Part shown: in pieces, positions 1 through 8,249 of the stretch
Layout: the number at the start of each line of letters is the position of its first letter
How positions within the stretch are numbered: the stretch's first letter is position 1
Assembly: GCA_022486935.1 (NCBI GenBank)
Contig: JAKVJO010000007.1
Span: 1-41,343, forward strand
Origin: Solobacterium sp.
GTDB taxonomy: Bacteria > Bacillota_I > Bacilli_A > Erysipelotrichales > Erysipelotrichaceae
DNA: 41,343 nt
Direction: 5' to 3'
Notes under the pieces: generated by a model
Seen by the model: the letters and a program-made list of their open reading frames with translations, nothing else
What the model was told of the DNA's origin: nothing
Database searches by the model: none
Program-made: the position numbers and the translations under genes

Positions 1-358
1 TAGAACCGATCGTCTCTGCAAAGTAACTTCCACTCCAGAGTTCTCCCCTGAACAGTACATTGCGAAGCTCAGGATATTCCTTCAAAAGCAGTCTTCCTGA
101 TATTCCCTTCAGATACTTCACAATGGCTGTGACGGATATTGTCGGCGGAGCAGAGATAAAGCAATGGATATGATCCTCTTCACCGACTTTTGCCTGTACA
201 ACTGTAAAGCCTTTCTCTTTGCCTACCATGTCCAGGATCTCATAGAGACGATCGACTATGGCTCCAGTAAGTACCTTGCGGCGATACTTTACACACCAGA
301 CGATATGGTAATTGATGTTATAAACACAGGTTCGTGCGTGTACGTATTGTTTACTCAT
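1..358 (-). CDS. tnpA: IS200/IS605 family transposase TnpA (partial, C-terminus outside window)
   Basis: The reverse strand from ATG 358 reads out of the window edge without a stop. The N-terminus (MSKQYVHARTCVYNINYH, then IVWCVKYRR) is typical of Y1 HUH transposases, which excise and insert single-stranded IS200/IS605 DNA. The metal-binding HUH pair is visible as HIH in the segment EEDHIHCFIS. The catalytic tyrosine lies beyond the window, so intactness cannot be judged. No tnpB is visible on the upstream side, so this may be a tnpA-only IS200-type element. It is transcribed away from the hxlA operon, and its upstream end lies just before that operon's promoter. It differs clearly in sequence from the TnpA at 34250. 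Confidence 0.9.
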   Translation of the reverse strand, partial: MSKQYVHARTCVYNINYHIVWCVKYRRKVLTGAIVDRLYEILDMVGKEKGFTVVQAKVGEEDHIHCFISAPPTISVTAIVKYLKGISGRLLLKEYPELRNVLFRGELWSGSYFAETIGS

Positions 359-384
359 AACTCGGTATATTTCCTACTGCATAT

Positions 385-412
385 AGTATATCATAGATAA
401 ATATTATATCAA
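385..412 (-). promoter_or_regulatory. Candidate promoter of the left tnpA
   Basis: On the minus strand TTGATA (412-407) and TATACT (390-385) are separated by 16 bases and lie about 27 bases before the tnpA ATG. This is a good sigma-A-type match. Only sequence supports it. Confidence 0.5.
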
Positions 413-544
413 TACATAAAACCACGATTGCAAAATACAGATAGTCAGGATAGATGGCCTGTAGGTCTCACTCTCATCTCGGATACAAGTAACCGAGACT
501 TCCCGTTCGTGCTATTAACGATATCACGAAACGTGCATAAACAC
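413..544. other. Probable end region of the left IS200-type element, no gene seen
   Basis: No convincing ORF is present. The stretch can form small hairpins (CTCGG 478-482 with CCGAG 493-497; CGTG/CACG around 532-545), as expected of subterminal secondary structure at an IS200/IS605 end. The exact element boundary could not be fixed because the other end is outside the window. Confidence 0.35.
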
Positions 545-586
545 GCATCAATGATGATTGTTGATGCAAACAACCTCTTTTACACT
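545..586 (+). promoter_or_regulatory. Candidate promoter and inverted-repeat operator of hxlAB-manA
   Basis: TTGTTG (558-563) and TACACT (581-586) are separated by 17 bases, about 47 bases before hxlA. A perfect 7-bp inverted repeat, GCATCAA (545-551) and TTGATGC (561-567), overlaps the -35 element. That placement suggests a regulator site. No candidate regulator gene lies next to it. Confidence 0.5.
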
Positions 587-632
587 GTGAATGAAGCCAG
601 AGAAGAACTGGCAAAGGAGGTTACAGATCATT

Positions 633-1271
633 ATGAAACTGCAGATTGCCCTCGATACCGCAGATATGGAGAAAACACTGAACATGGTGGATCAGATCAG
701 CGATGTGATTGACATCGTTGAAATCGGTACACCGATCATCATGAAGTACGGCGTGGAGCCGGTACAGAGAATCAAGCAGAAGTACCCGCAGCTGACCGTC
801 CTGGCAGATACCAAGATCGCTGATGCCGGCGGCTATGAGTGTGAAGAAGTATGCAAGAGCGGTGCAGACATCATTACCGTACTGGCCATCAGTGATGATG
901 GAACGATCAAAGGTGTCTCTGACATGGCTCACCGCTATGGAAGACGCTGTATGGCAGATCTGCTCAGTGTCACTGATATTACAGCCCGTGCCAAACAGCT
1001 GGAAGCACTTGGCGTTGATGTGATCTGTGTCCATACCGGTGTAGACATGCAGGCCCATGGCCGCACACCGCTGAAGGACCTCAGCGAACTGGTACAGGCA
1101 GTGGATCCAGCCATGACGGCCGTTGCCGGCGGAATCTCCCTTGAGACACTTCCGCAGTACGCATCACTTCACCCGGGCATCATCATTTCCGGCGGCGCAT
1201 TATCCAAAGCACCGGATCTGCGTGAAGCAGTCATCACCATGGAAAACGAAATCAGAAAGGAAGGCAACTGA
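633..1271 (+). CDS. hxlA: 3-hexulose-6-phosphate synthase
   Basis: A 212-residue TIM-barrel protein of the orotidine-5-phosphate decarboxylase superfamily. HxlA condenses formaldehyde with ribulose 5-phosphate to 3-hexulose 6-phosphate, or runs in reverse. The N-terminus MKLQIALDTADMEKTL, then VVEIGTP-like VEIGTP, ADTKIADAGGYE (metal/substrate strand), ADIITVL, VHTGVD and AVAGGIS follow the Bacillus HxlA pattern along the length of the chain. The start at 633 is chosen because AAAGGAGG lies about 10 bases upstream; a longer frame from 591 lacks such a site. hxlB follows after 2 bases. A 3-keto-L-gulonate-6-phosphate decarboxylase is a homologous alternative, but the hxlB neighbour favours HPS. 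Confidence 0.92.
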   Translation: MKLQIALDTADMEKTLNMVDQISDVIDIVEIGTPIIMKYGVEPVQRIKQKYPQLTVLADTKIADAGGYECEEVCKSGADIITVLAISDDGTIKGVSDMAHRYGRRCMADLLSVTDITARAKQLEALGVDVICVHTGVDMQAHGRTPLKDLSELVQAVDPAMTAVAGGISLETLPQYASLHPGIIISGGALSKAPDLREAVITMENEIRKEGN

Positions 1272-1273
1272 AG

Positions 1274-1834
1274 ATGAGCTATACAGAAGATGCGAACACG
1301 GTCGCAATAGAACTGAAGACAGCACTGAGCTGTGTTTCGGAAGAAGCAGCGCAGCAGTTTGTCACACTGGTTGACTCCGCCGATGAGGTATATGTAAACG
1401 GAGCCGGACGCAGCGGCTATATGGCCAGGGCATTTGCCATGCGGCTGATGCACATGGGCATGAAGAGCTACGTGGTCGGTGATACCGTAACCCCCAACAT
1501 CAAAGCGGGCGATGTACTGGTGGTATGTTCCGGATCCGGTGAAACAAAGAGTCTTGTGTGCAATGCAGAAAAAGCTAAGAGCCTCGGCGCAAAGATTGCC
1601 CTGGTCACCATCAACCCCAACAGCACAATCGGAAGACTCGCAGATGCGATTGTGGAAATCCCTGCACCTTCCCCGAAGTCTGCCAAAGCAGGACAGATCC
1701 ATTCCATCCAGCCGGAGGGCTCCCTGTTTGAACAGTCACTGCTGATCTACCTGGATCTCTCTGTCATCCAGTTGATGAAGCGCCATGGCCAGACCACCGA
1801 AACCATGTTCGGACGTCACGCCAATCTGGAGTAA
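1274..1834 (+). CDS. hxlB: 6-phospho-3-hexuloisomerase
   Basis: A 186-residue protein with a single SIS (sugar isomerase) domain. It interconverts 3-hexulose 6-phosphate and fructose 6-phosphate, the partner step of HxlA. The SIS signature VNGAGRSGYMARAFAMRL and the loop VVCSGSGETKSLV are visible, and the C-terminal helix EQSLLIYLDLSVIQLM is typical of PHI. The length matches the family. It starts 2 bases after hxlA with a GGAAGG site inside the end of hxlA, so the two are translated from one message. With hxlA it can fix or release formaldehyde and link hexose and pentose phosphates; many bacteria lacking an oxidative pentose pathway use the pair to make ribulose 5-phosphate. Confidence 0.93.
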   Translation: MSYTEDANTVAIELKTALSCVSEEAAQQFVTLVDSADEVYVNGAGRSGYMARAFAMRLMHMGMKSYVVGDTVTPNIKAGDVLVVCSGSGETKSLVCNAEKAKSLGAKIALVTINPNSTIGRLADAIVEIPAPSPKSAKAGQIHSIQPEGSLFEQSLLIYLDLSVIQLMKRHGQTTETMFGRHANLE

Positions 1835-1838
1835 TCCC

Positions 1839-2735
1839 ATGGAACCGCTGATCATTGAACCGATCCGGATCTCTTATCTCTGGGGATATGAAGACTGGTG
1901 TATCTCCGCCCACCAGCGGGCAGACTGCCTGATCCAAAACGGCCCTTATAAGGGAATGCACCTCAGCAAGCTGTGGCAGAATCACCGGGAACTGTTCGGC
2001 AATATGCCGGGTGAGGTATTCCCGCTGCTCATCAAACTGATTGATACTGATCTGGATGTCAGTATCCAGGTCCACCCGGATGATGCCTATGCCAGTGCCC
2101 ATGAACATGGCGCCCTTGGCAAGAGTGAATGCTGGTACATCCTGAATCTTCGCAAAGGCACTGATACTGCAATCATCGGCAATCGTGCCACAGATATGAA
2201 GCAGGCAGAAGAACTGATCGCTGCCCAGAACTGGACTGCCTTTCTGAATGAAGTACCGATTCATGCCGGCAGCTTCCTGCAGATCAACCCCGGTACGATC
2301 CATGCCGTACATGGCGGAACCCGCTTCCTGGAAACCCAGCAGAACTCAGATATCACTTATCGACTGTATGACTACAACCGTCTTCAAAACGGCAAGCCAA
2401 GACAGCTCCATACTACCCAGGCCATTGCCTGCATGAATGTACCGGATCATCTGGATACTGATCAGCCTGCTGAAATTGAAACTGCTTATGGATCAATCAC
2501 ACATCTGGTCCAGTGTCCCCGCTACACTGCAGAAAAGATCGTGATCCATCATCCCGGCACCATGGAATTCAATCATCTGTTTGAGACAGTCAGTGTGCTG
2601 TCAGGCTCCGGCATGATCGGTGATATCCCGGTTCATGAAAACACGTTTATCATCCTGCCGCATGATCTGCCTGCTGCAACATGGAGCGGTGACTTCACTG
2701 CCATCGTTTCCTGGCCGCCGGATCAGCAGCGTTAG
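1839..2735 (+). CDS. manA: Mannose-6-phosphate isomerase, class I
   Basis: A 298-residue cupin-type phosphomannose isomerase that interconverts mannose 6-phosphate and fructose 6-phosphate. The zinc-binding strand SIQVHPDDAYA lies near residue 75, and QINPGTIHAVHGG near residue 150 holds the second metal histidine. The length fits the short Firmicutes ManA type. The ATG at 1839 begins 4 bases after the hxlB stop; a longer in-frame start at 1785 would overlap hxlB and was not chosen. Membership of the hxlAB operon suggests that it feeds fructose 6-phosphate to the PHI/HPS pair, so that mannose can enter pentose phosphate formation. That metabolic reading is inference. Confidence 0.9.
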   Translation: MEPLIIEPIRISYLWGYEDWCISAHQRADCLIQNGPYKGMHLSKLWQNHRELFGNMPGEVFPLLIKLIDTDLDVSIQVHPDDAYASAHEHGALGKSECWYILNLRKGTDTAIIGNRATDMKQAEELIAAQNWTAFLNEVPIHAGSFLQINPGTIHAVHGGTRFLETQQNSDITYRLYDYNRLQNGKPRQLHTTQAIACMNVPDHLDTDQPAEIETAYGSITHLVQCPRYTAEKIVIHHPGTMEFNHLFETVSVLSGSGMIGDIPVHENTFIILPHDLPAATWSGDFTAIVSWPPDQQR

Positions 2736-2788
2736 AAAAAAGCACTGTCAGCTGAAGATTCAAGTTCTTCCAGTCTGACAGTGTTTTA
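2736..2788. terminator. Bidirectional terminator between manA and the MATE gene
   Basis: CACTGTCAG (2743-2751) pairs with CTGACAGTG (2775-2783). A T-run follows on the plus strand, and an A-run precedes it, which serves as the T-run on the minus strand. It can end both convergent units. Confidence 0.8.
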
Positions 2789-4159
2789 TGATTTGTGGAC
2801 GTTCATCAGTGCTTCGCGTCTTGCTAGAGAGCGCTTCAGCCAGCCGCCCTGCAGATAATAGACCAAAAACAGGATTGAAGTGATGATCCATGATACCGGA
2901 TAGCAGAACAGCGCATCATAGACAGATGCACACGGATACAGCACAATCCAGGCAATCCGGAATGCACCGATCCCGGCTGCGGTAATGCAGGTTGGAATCA
3001 CGGAGTCGCCGCAGGCACGGATACCGCTGGACAGGATCTCGACCAGACAGAATGTGACCCAGAACGGGCAGATGAAGTGCAGGATCCCCATGCCGATTTC
3101 AATAACAGCAGTATCCGGGGTAAACAGACGGAAGATATAAGGTCCAAGCAGCCAGCAGGCAGTACTGATCAGAGCCGAGCCAACCACATAAATGAGAATG
3201 CCATGCTTAACGCCTTTCTTGACGCGTTTCACATTGCCTGCCCCGAAGTTCTGGCCGGCAAAGGTCATGAATGCCTGCCCCAGTGCACCGGACGCATTCC
3301 AGAATGTCGCATCAATCTTTCCGAACGCAGTATATGCGGCGACCGTACTGGTACCGAAGCTGTTGACACTGGCCTGCACAAACAGGTTGGCAACACTGTA
3401 CAGTGCTGACTGGATGCCGGAAGGAAGACCAATCACCACAATCTGTTTCAGAATCACCGGGTCAAAGGAAAATTCACGCAGCTGGTATTCATAGCAGTCA
3501 TCCGTGTGGGATAGCAGCCTCAATGTCAAAAAACAGCTTGCCATCTGGGAGACTACTGTAGCGGCAGCCGCTCCGACAATCCCGAACTTGCATACCGCAA
3601 CCAGGACAATATCCAGAACGATGTTGGTGATACAGGACACAATCAAAAAATACAGCGGACGCTTGGAATCACCGATGGCCCGAAGAACGCCAGCCCCGGT
3701 GTTGTAGATCATCGTCGGTACCAGGCCAATCAGATACACTCTGAGATAGATCAGGGAATCCGCAAAGATCTCATCCGGCACATTCAACAGGCGCAGCAGC
3801 TGCGGTGACACCAGGAATGCAATGACCGTCAGGATCGAGCCCAGCACAATGGCCAGCCACATTCCTGAGGCGACGGTCTTCTTCACCATGGCCCGGTTAT
3901 TGTTGCCATAGAACTGTGCTACCACAACGGTCGCTCCGGAAGACAGGCCAATCATGAACCCCGTCAAAAGATTCAGGAAAGTGCCGGTAGAGCCGCCGAC
4001 TGCGGCCAGTGCATTGGTGCCGACAAAGTTGCCCACCACCATCGCATCGACGGTGTTATACAGCTGCTGGAACAGTGTTCCAAACAGGATCGGGAAGAAG
4101 AACAGCAACAGTTCTTTGCCGATCGGTCCCGTTAACATTGTGTTTTCCCGACGTTTCAT
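2786..4159 (-). CDS. MATE family multidrug/metabolite exporter
   Basis: A 457-residue integral membrane protein with about twelve hydrophobic segments, starting MKRRENTMLTGPIGKELLLFFFPILFGTLFQ in sense. The segments NTVDAMVVGNFVG and AVGGS in the first repeat are hallmark MATE sequences. MATE proteins export cationic drugs or metabolites using a Na+ or H+ gradient; the substrate cannot be predicted. GGGAGG lies 10 bases before the ATG. The gene is convergent with manA across a bidirectional terminator. It sits downstream of the HAD gene in the same direction, but a good terminator separates them, so it is probably its own unit. Confidence 0.9.
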   Translation of the reverse strand: MKRRENTMLTGPIGKELLLFFFPILFGTLFQQLYNTVDAMVVGNFVGTNALAAVGGSTGTFLNLLTGFMIGLSSGATVVVAQFYGNNNRAMVKKTVASGMWLAIVLGSILTVIAFLVSPQLLRLLNVPDEIFADSLIYLRVYLIGLVPTMIYNTGAGVLRAIGDSKRPLYFLIVSCITNIVLDIVLVAVCKFGIVGAAAATVVSQMASCFLTLRLLSHTDDCYEYQLREFSFDPVILKQIVVIGLPSGIQSALYSVANLFVQASVNSFGTSTVAAYTAFGKIDATFWNASGALGQAFMTFAGQNFGAGNVKRVKKGVKHGILIYVVGSALISTACWLLGPYIFRLFTPDTAVIEIGMGILHFICPFWVTFCLVEILSSGIRACGDSVIPTCITAAGIGAFRIAWIVLYPCASVYDALFCYPVSWIITSILFLVYYLQGGWLKRSLARREALMNVHKS

Positions 4160-4228
4160 CAGTGTTCTTCCTCCCTTCTTCTTTGAGCAGATAGAGGAAA
4201 GTATATCACTTATCTGAAGGGCAGATAT

Positions 4229-4254
4229 AAAAACATCTTCCTTTCAGAAGATGC
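4229..4254 (-). terminator. Rho-independent terminator after the HAD gene
   Basis: On the minus strand GCATCTTC-loop-GAAGATG is followed by TTTTT. It lies between the HAD stop (4280) and the MATE start. Confidence 0.8.
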
Positions 4255-4279
4255 TATCAATCAATCATGCATGAATGAA

Positions 4280-5062
4280 TCAGACATTCAGGATGGAGCG
4301 CTCTACTTCAAAGGCCACACCGTCTTCTTCATTGCTCAATGTGATGCGGTCAGCCGCATCCTTGATCACATCCATGGCGTTGGCCATTGCCGCAAACGGG
4401 AAGCACCTGGCACTGGAAAGATCATTCTCCCCATCACCGATGACCAGCACTTCATTGTGCTCAATGCCCATGATCTTGCATACCTGGATAATGCCGGCCG
4501 CCTTGTTTACCCCATGTGCTGCAACATCGATCACATGCGGTGCCACCAGATAGCAGTCTGCCATGATTCCAAGGTGTTTCCGCAGTTCTGCCAGTTCTTC
4601 TCTGGTCTGTTCCTCATTGCCTGCCGCAAAGAAGACAATCTTATCCAGATTCTCTGTCGCATTGCCTTTTTCATCTGTGAACTCTGCCCGCCGTTCTGTC
4701 ATGGCTGGCATGTATTGCCTCCCCTTCAGGGAGCCATGGCATTCAATCGCATGATCCAGGGCAAAGCCGGCTGCGATCGAACACGCTTCCCGGGAAATCT
4801 TCGGCCCGGTCATCAGGTGTTCGTTCTGATAATCGCAGATCTGCTGACCGTTGTTGGCAATCAGAAAGCCACCGTGTGCCTTCAGTTCCAGGCAGGAGAC
4901 AATCCGCTCTGCGTATGGCACTTCCCGGCCTGAGCCGATCGCAATCCGCAGTCCTTTTTCATTCTGTGCTTTCAGCAGCACTTCTGTATTGCGCTGGCTG
5001 ATTTCTTTATGATCATTCAATAAGGTGCCATCCAGATCCAGCACCAGAAGTCTGACACTCAT
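4280..5062 (-). CDS. Cof-type HAD-IIB family phosphatase
   Basis: A 260-residue HAD hydrolase of the Cof/YbjI type. Motif I is LVLDLDGTLL (nucleophile and acid aspartates, residues 7-16), motif II is IAIGSGRE, the motif III lysine is in HGVNKAAGI, and motif IV is VIGDGENDL. All catalytic residues are present. These enzymes dephosphorylate sugar phosphates, FMN or PLP-type substrates in the cytoplasm, and the substrate cannot be told from sequence. A GAGGAAA site precedes the ATG. It is monocistronic with its own terminator. A second HAD of the same class lies at 33404-34222 but carries a stop codon. Confidence 0.9.
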   Translation of the reverse strand: MSVRLLVLDLDGTLLNDHKEISQRNTEVLLKAQNEKGLRIAIGSGREVPYAERIVSCLELKAHGGFLIANNGQQICDYQNEHLMTGPKISREACSIAAGFALDHAIECHGSLKGRQYMPAMTERRAEFTDEKGNATENLDKIVFFAAGNEEQTREELAELRKHLGIMADCYLVAPHVIDVAAHGVNKAAGIIQVCKIMGIEHNEVLVIGDGENDLSSARCFPFAAMANAMDVIKDAADRITLSNEEDGVAFEVERSILNV

Positions 5063-5105
5063 TCAGTATTTCCTCGCTTCAACCCGAACATCATAACATC
5101 TCATT

Positions 5106-5156
5106 TTTCCCAAATCGGGAAATCACACAAAGTTCAGACAGTTCACCAAAACTGTC
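5106..5156. promoter_or_regulatory. Two inverted repeats between the HAD gene and the pilin gene
   Basis: GACAGTT (5137-5143) and AACTGTC (5150-5156) form a perfect 7-bp inverted repeat with a 6-base spacer. TTTCCC and GGGAAA nearby (about 5106-5124) form a second. Neither is followed by a T-run, so they look like operator sites for the divergent genes rather than terminators. No cognate regulator is known. Confidence 0.4.
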
Positions 5157-5220
5157 AAACAGCAGAAATGCCTTGTAATCATACTTTATTGACGCTCATT
5201 CCACCGATTTATGTTACATT

Positions 5221-6045
5221 ATGGGTATGAAGCAGTCTGTGGGAGAACAGCGCCGGGGATTTACCTTGGCCGAATTATTGATTGTGGTTGCGATCATCGG
5301 GATACTGGTTGCCGTATCTGTCCCCATTTTTTCTGCGCAGACCACAAAAGCCAAAGCATCCACGGACATGGCAAATGTACGCAGTGCCAAAGCTGCCGCA
5401 TCTGCAGAATATATGAGTGATCCGGACAGTTATACACTGCCGGCAGTTTTCTACTATGACGCAGACAGCGGAACAGTCACCACAGATGAGGCGGTATCCA
5501 GTCACTACAAGGGCTATGGGAAATCCACGGTCAAAGTGGATAATGCCAACGGCATTCCCAACAATGACGGCACAGCAAACATTGTCTCTATTACAGTGAA
5601 CAAAGACGGTACCTATCTTGCCAAGTGGACTGACCCCAAGGCCGGCACTGCCATCATCGGAACCGGCAGCGTACAGACCGAAGTCAACACCAGCAATGTG
5701 GTGCAGTACACCACCGGAGATACCATCTACTCCATTCCGGAAAAGACAATCACGAAAGTCGGCGGTTCATATTATATTGTGACTGCAGACTGGTCTTCCA
5801 CTTCCGGCAGCACGGTTACCTCTGATTATCAAACCTGGTTCAATGAAAATATGCTTGGCAAAATCAATTATGCGATCAAGATTGATACATCAGTGCTGTA
5901 CAGTTCTTCCAGCAAACCATCCGGCAATTACTTCAAATCCGGCATGCTGTACCAGAACGATCAGGGCACTGTATATGCCGTCTACTATAATGGCTACAAG
6001 ACTCCCGACGCTTTCAACAGTCCGGTGTTCGGGTCTGTGAACTGA
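5221..6045 (+). CDS. Type IV prepilin-like protein (plus-strand orphan pilin 1)
   Basis: A 274-residue protein with a short basic leader and a class-III signal peptide: cleavage expected between G and F in RRGFTLAELL, Glu at +5, then a hydrophobic helix. After processing by PilD it would enter a type IV pilus. The downstream region (KAKASTDMANVRSAKAAASAEYM) resembles the other pilins here and shares their YDADSG and GYGK motifs, but its globular domain is much larger than in the 145-150 residue pilins. No Shine-Dalgarno sequence precedes ATG 5221 or 5227; a GTG at 5239 would give an ordinary-length leader. TTGACG at 5189 is a possible -35 element. It stands opposite to the minus-strand pilus genes and ends 2 bases from the convergent GGDEF gene. 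Confidence 0.85.
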   Translation: MGMKQSVGEQRRGFTLAELLIVVAIIGILVAVSVPIFSAQTTKAKASTDMANVRSAKAAASAEYMSDPDSYTLPAVFYYDADSGTVTTDEAVSSHYKGYGKSTVKVDNANGIPNNDGTANIVSITVNKDGTYLAKWTDPKAGTAIIGTGSVQTEVNTSNVVQYTTGDTIYSIPEKTITKVGGSYYIVTADWSSTSGSTVTSDYQTWFNENMLGKINYAIKIDTSVLYSSSSKPSGNYFKSGMLYQNDQGTVYAVYYNGYKTPDAFNSPVFGSVN

Positions 6046-6047
6046 AC

Positions 6048-8105
6048 TCACTTGAACAGTGAAATCTGTGCCTGAAAGAACTTGTAAATTCCCTTGCCGG
6101 TACGCTTGGCTTCATAGAGTGCTGCATCTGCACACTGGTAGAGTACATTCACATCTCTGCCTGCCTGCTTTGTCGTAACTGCACCAAGACTGAGTGACAG
6201 TAATGGGCCTTCATCAACGACCACACTGCCATTCAGTTTTTCAAATACCCGGCGAATAATCTCTTCCGGATTTTTATCATAGCGGAAGAACCACACAAAT
6301 TCATCGCCGCCAAGTCTTCCGACGATGTCATCCTTGCGGATATAGTGTCTCAGCAGCATGGCCAGTTCCATGAGGTAAACATCGCCGATCGCATGGCCCA
6401 TCTGATCATTGATGGACTTGAAGTCATCAAAGTCCATGATACAGAAACAGTAGTTATCTTCCGTATAGACATTGAGATGCTGCTCAATGATGGTCTGTGT
6501 ATTGTGCCGATTTCTCAGTTTGGTCAATGGATCGTAGGTAGCTTCCTGTTCCAGCTGGGAGATTCTCTGGTATTCATTCTGCACGTTCATGATCACACCG
6601 ACCATGCCGAGAAATTCATGTCTGCCGTCTTCTGAGTAGATCGGCCCGGCAATGATCCGGTTCCATTCATCAATGCCCTTGAAGTGCAGTTTCACATCAT
6701 AGCGGATCCGCTCATTCTCGCCTCTGAGTGCCTTTACCCGCTGCAGGATGCTCTTGAGGTCTTTGGCAGAGATGATATCCAGCAGGATCTCATTATCCAG
6801 TACATCTTTGACAAGTGCCGGCAGGCCGAACTTGTTGATGGTATGTTCAGAGAAGTTGATCTCTTCCGGATCAGCCTGATATTCAAATACACAGTCATGG
6901 GAAAGAGACGCGTAGAAATTCTGCCGCTTCTCAATCAGTTCATTATGGGCAGGATGATGCCCTTCTGATCTGACCCTTGCCTTTACGTTCCGGTCTACCG
7001 CAGAATGCAGTGTCTTTTCATACTCATTGATCTTCGGCGTTGAGCGCAGTTCTTCCGAGCATTCTTTCAGGCATTCCAAAAGTTCCGGATTAAATGCCCC
7101 GCAGTCTCCCCGCAGGATCATCTGGATCGCTTCATCATGGTTATATGCCTTGCGGTATGGTCTTGTCTCAGTCAGTGTTGCATAGACTCCGGCAATGGAA
7201 GCTGCCTGGGCACTGATCGGAATATCATATCCCTTCAGTCCGGCTGGATAGCCAGAGCCATCCCAGCGTTCATGGTGGTATCTTGCAATTTCAATTGCCG
7301 TATCCATGATCTTGTCATTGAAGGAGTTTCTCGCTTCTTCCAGAATCCTTGCGCCGGCTTCCGGATGCGTCTTGATAATTTCATATTCTTCCGGTGTCAG
7401 TTTGCCCGGCTCACTCAAGATCTCTTCCGGGATTGTCACATAGCCGATATTCTGCAGGATGGCACTCAATGAGATATGCTCAATCGTATTGTCATCCAGA
7501 TAACTGTAAACAGAAGAACGCTTACGTAAATGCTCCAGCAGTATCTTGATGCATACACCGGAGTTCAGCGGATAAAGATCATCACCCTGCCAGCCTTTGA
7601 ACTCCACAGCTTCAGACAGCACCATGGCAAACAGTCTGCTCCGGTTCTCATTCTGGTAGATCTCTTTGGAGATCCGTTCTGTCACTGCCGTCTTGTATTC
7701 TGCGTCTTCCAGCACACGCTGCAGGATCGCAGCCAGTTGACTCTGCTCAATCGGCAGGGAAACAACATGGGTACAGCCGGCTGCCAGTGAATCATTCAGC
7801 AGTGTTCCATCTACGTGTTCACTGAACAGGATTACGGGGATCCTGCTGATCTGGTTCTCTTTTGAACGGACTGTACTGACCAGATCAAGACCGCTCATAT
7901 CCGGCAGTTGATCTTCACTCAGTAACATCGCCACTTCCTTAAAGCGAACATCCAGAAATGACAGTACATCCCTGCCGTTATGAACCAGGATCAGTTCATA
8001 GCCGATCTCTTCTTCATGCAATAAAGAAGAATGCGAAATAATCCCGGTATCTGCTACCAGGATGATATGTCTGCCAAGTAAAGTCTGTTTCTCTTTAAGT
8101 CCCAC
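6048..8105 (-). CDS. Pseudo-receiver / degenerate HD-GYP / PAS / GGDEF diguanylate cyclase
   Basis: A 685-residue cytoplasmic protein. Residues 10-130 resemble a receiver domain, but the phospho-acceptor aspartate is Glu (SEDQLPDMSG) and the switch lysine is missing, so it is probably not phosphorylated. Residues about 190-340 form an HD-GYP-like domain: HHERWDGSGYP is kept, but the first HD pair is replaced (ILQNIGYVTIP) and the later Asp residues are lost (AGVYATLT), so phosphodiesterase activity is doubtful. A PAS-like region follows. The C-terminal GGDEF domain is intact (GRLGGDEF) with an RKDD I-site, so it should make c-di-GMP under product inhibition. The start is GTG. It lies directly downstream of the giant pilin gene, suggesting pilus control. 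Confidence 0.88.
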   Translation of the reverse strand: MGLKEKQTLLGRHIILVADTGIISHSSLLHEEEIGYELILVHNGRDVLSFLDVRFKEVAMLLSEDQLPDMSGLDLVSTVRSKENQISRIPVILFSEHVDGTLLNDSLAAGCTHVVSLPIEQSQLAAILQRVLEDAEYKTAVTERISKEIYQNENRSRLFAMVLSEAVEFKGWQGDDLYPLNSGVCIKILLEHLRKRSSVYSYLDDNTIEHISLSAILQNIGYVTIPEEILSEPGKLTPEEYEIIKTHPEAGARILEEARNSFNDKIMDTAIEIARYHHERWDGSGYPAGLKGYDIPISAQAASIAGVYATLTETRPYRKAYNHDEAIQMILRGDCGAFNPELLECLKECSEELRSTPKINEYEKTLHSAVDRNVKARVRSEGHHPAHNELIEKRQNFYASLSHDCVFEYQADPEEINFSEHTINKFGLPALVKDVLDNEILLDIISAKDLKSILQRVKALRGENERIRYDVKLHFKGIDEWNRIIAGPIYSEDGRHEFLGMVGVIMNVQNEYQRISQLEQEATYDPLTKLRNRHNTQTIIEQHLNVYTEDNYCFCIMDFDDFKSINDQMGHAIGDVYLMELAMLLRHYIRKDDIVGRLGGDEFVWFFRYDKNPEEIIRRVFEKLNGSVVVDEGPLLSLSLGAVTTKQAGRDVNVLYQCADAALYEAKRTGKGIYKFFQAQISLFK

Positions 8106-8249
8106 TCAGGACACGCTCCGTCGTTCAAATGAGGTGAAAGACGTATCACTTTCTGAAGAGATGCCTTCTCTCCGGTTTCAAGATATTAGACTGAATAACC
8201 CCTGTTTAATGTGTCTGCCTTATTATTGTACCGGCTATCACAGGCAATG

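Noticed and set aside
5211-5420. 69-residue ORF at the start of the first pilin
   Set aside because: It is out of frame with the prepilin motif, and its cysteine-rich product is the usual look of a shifted frame.
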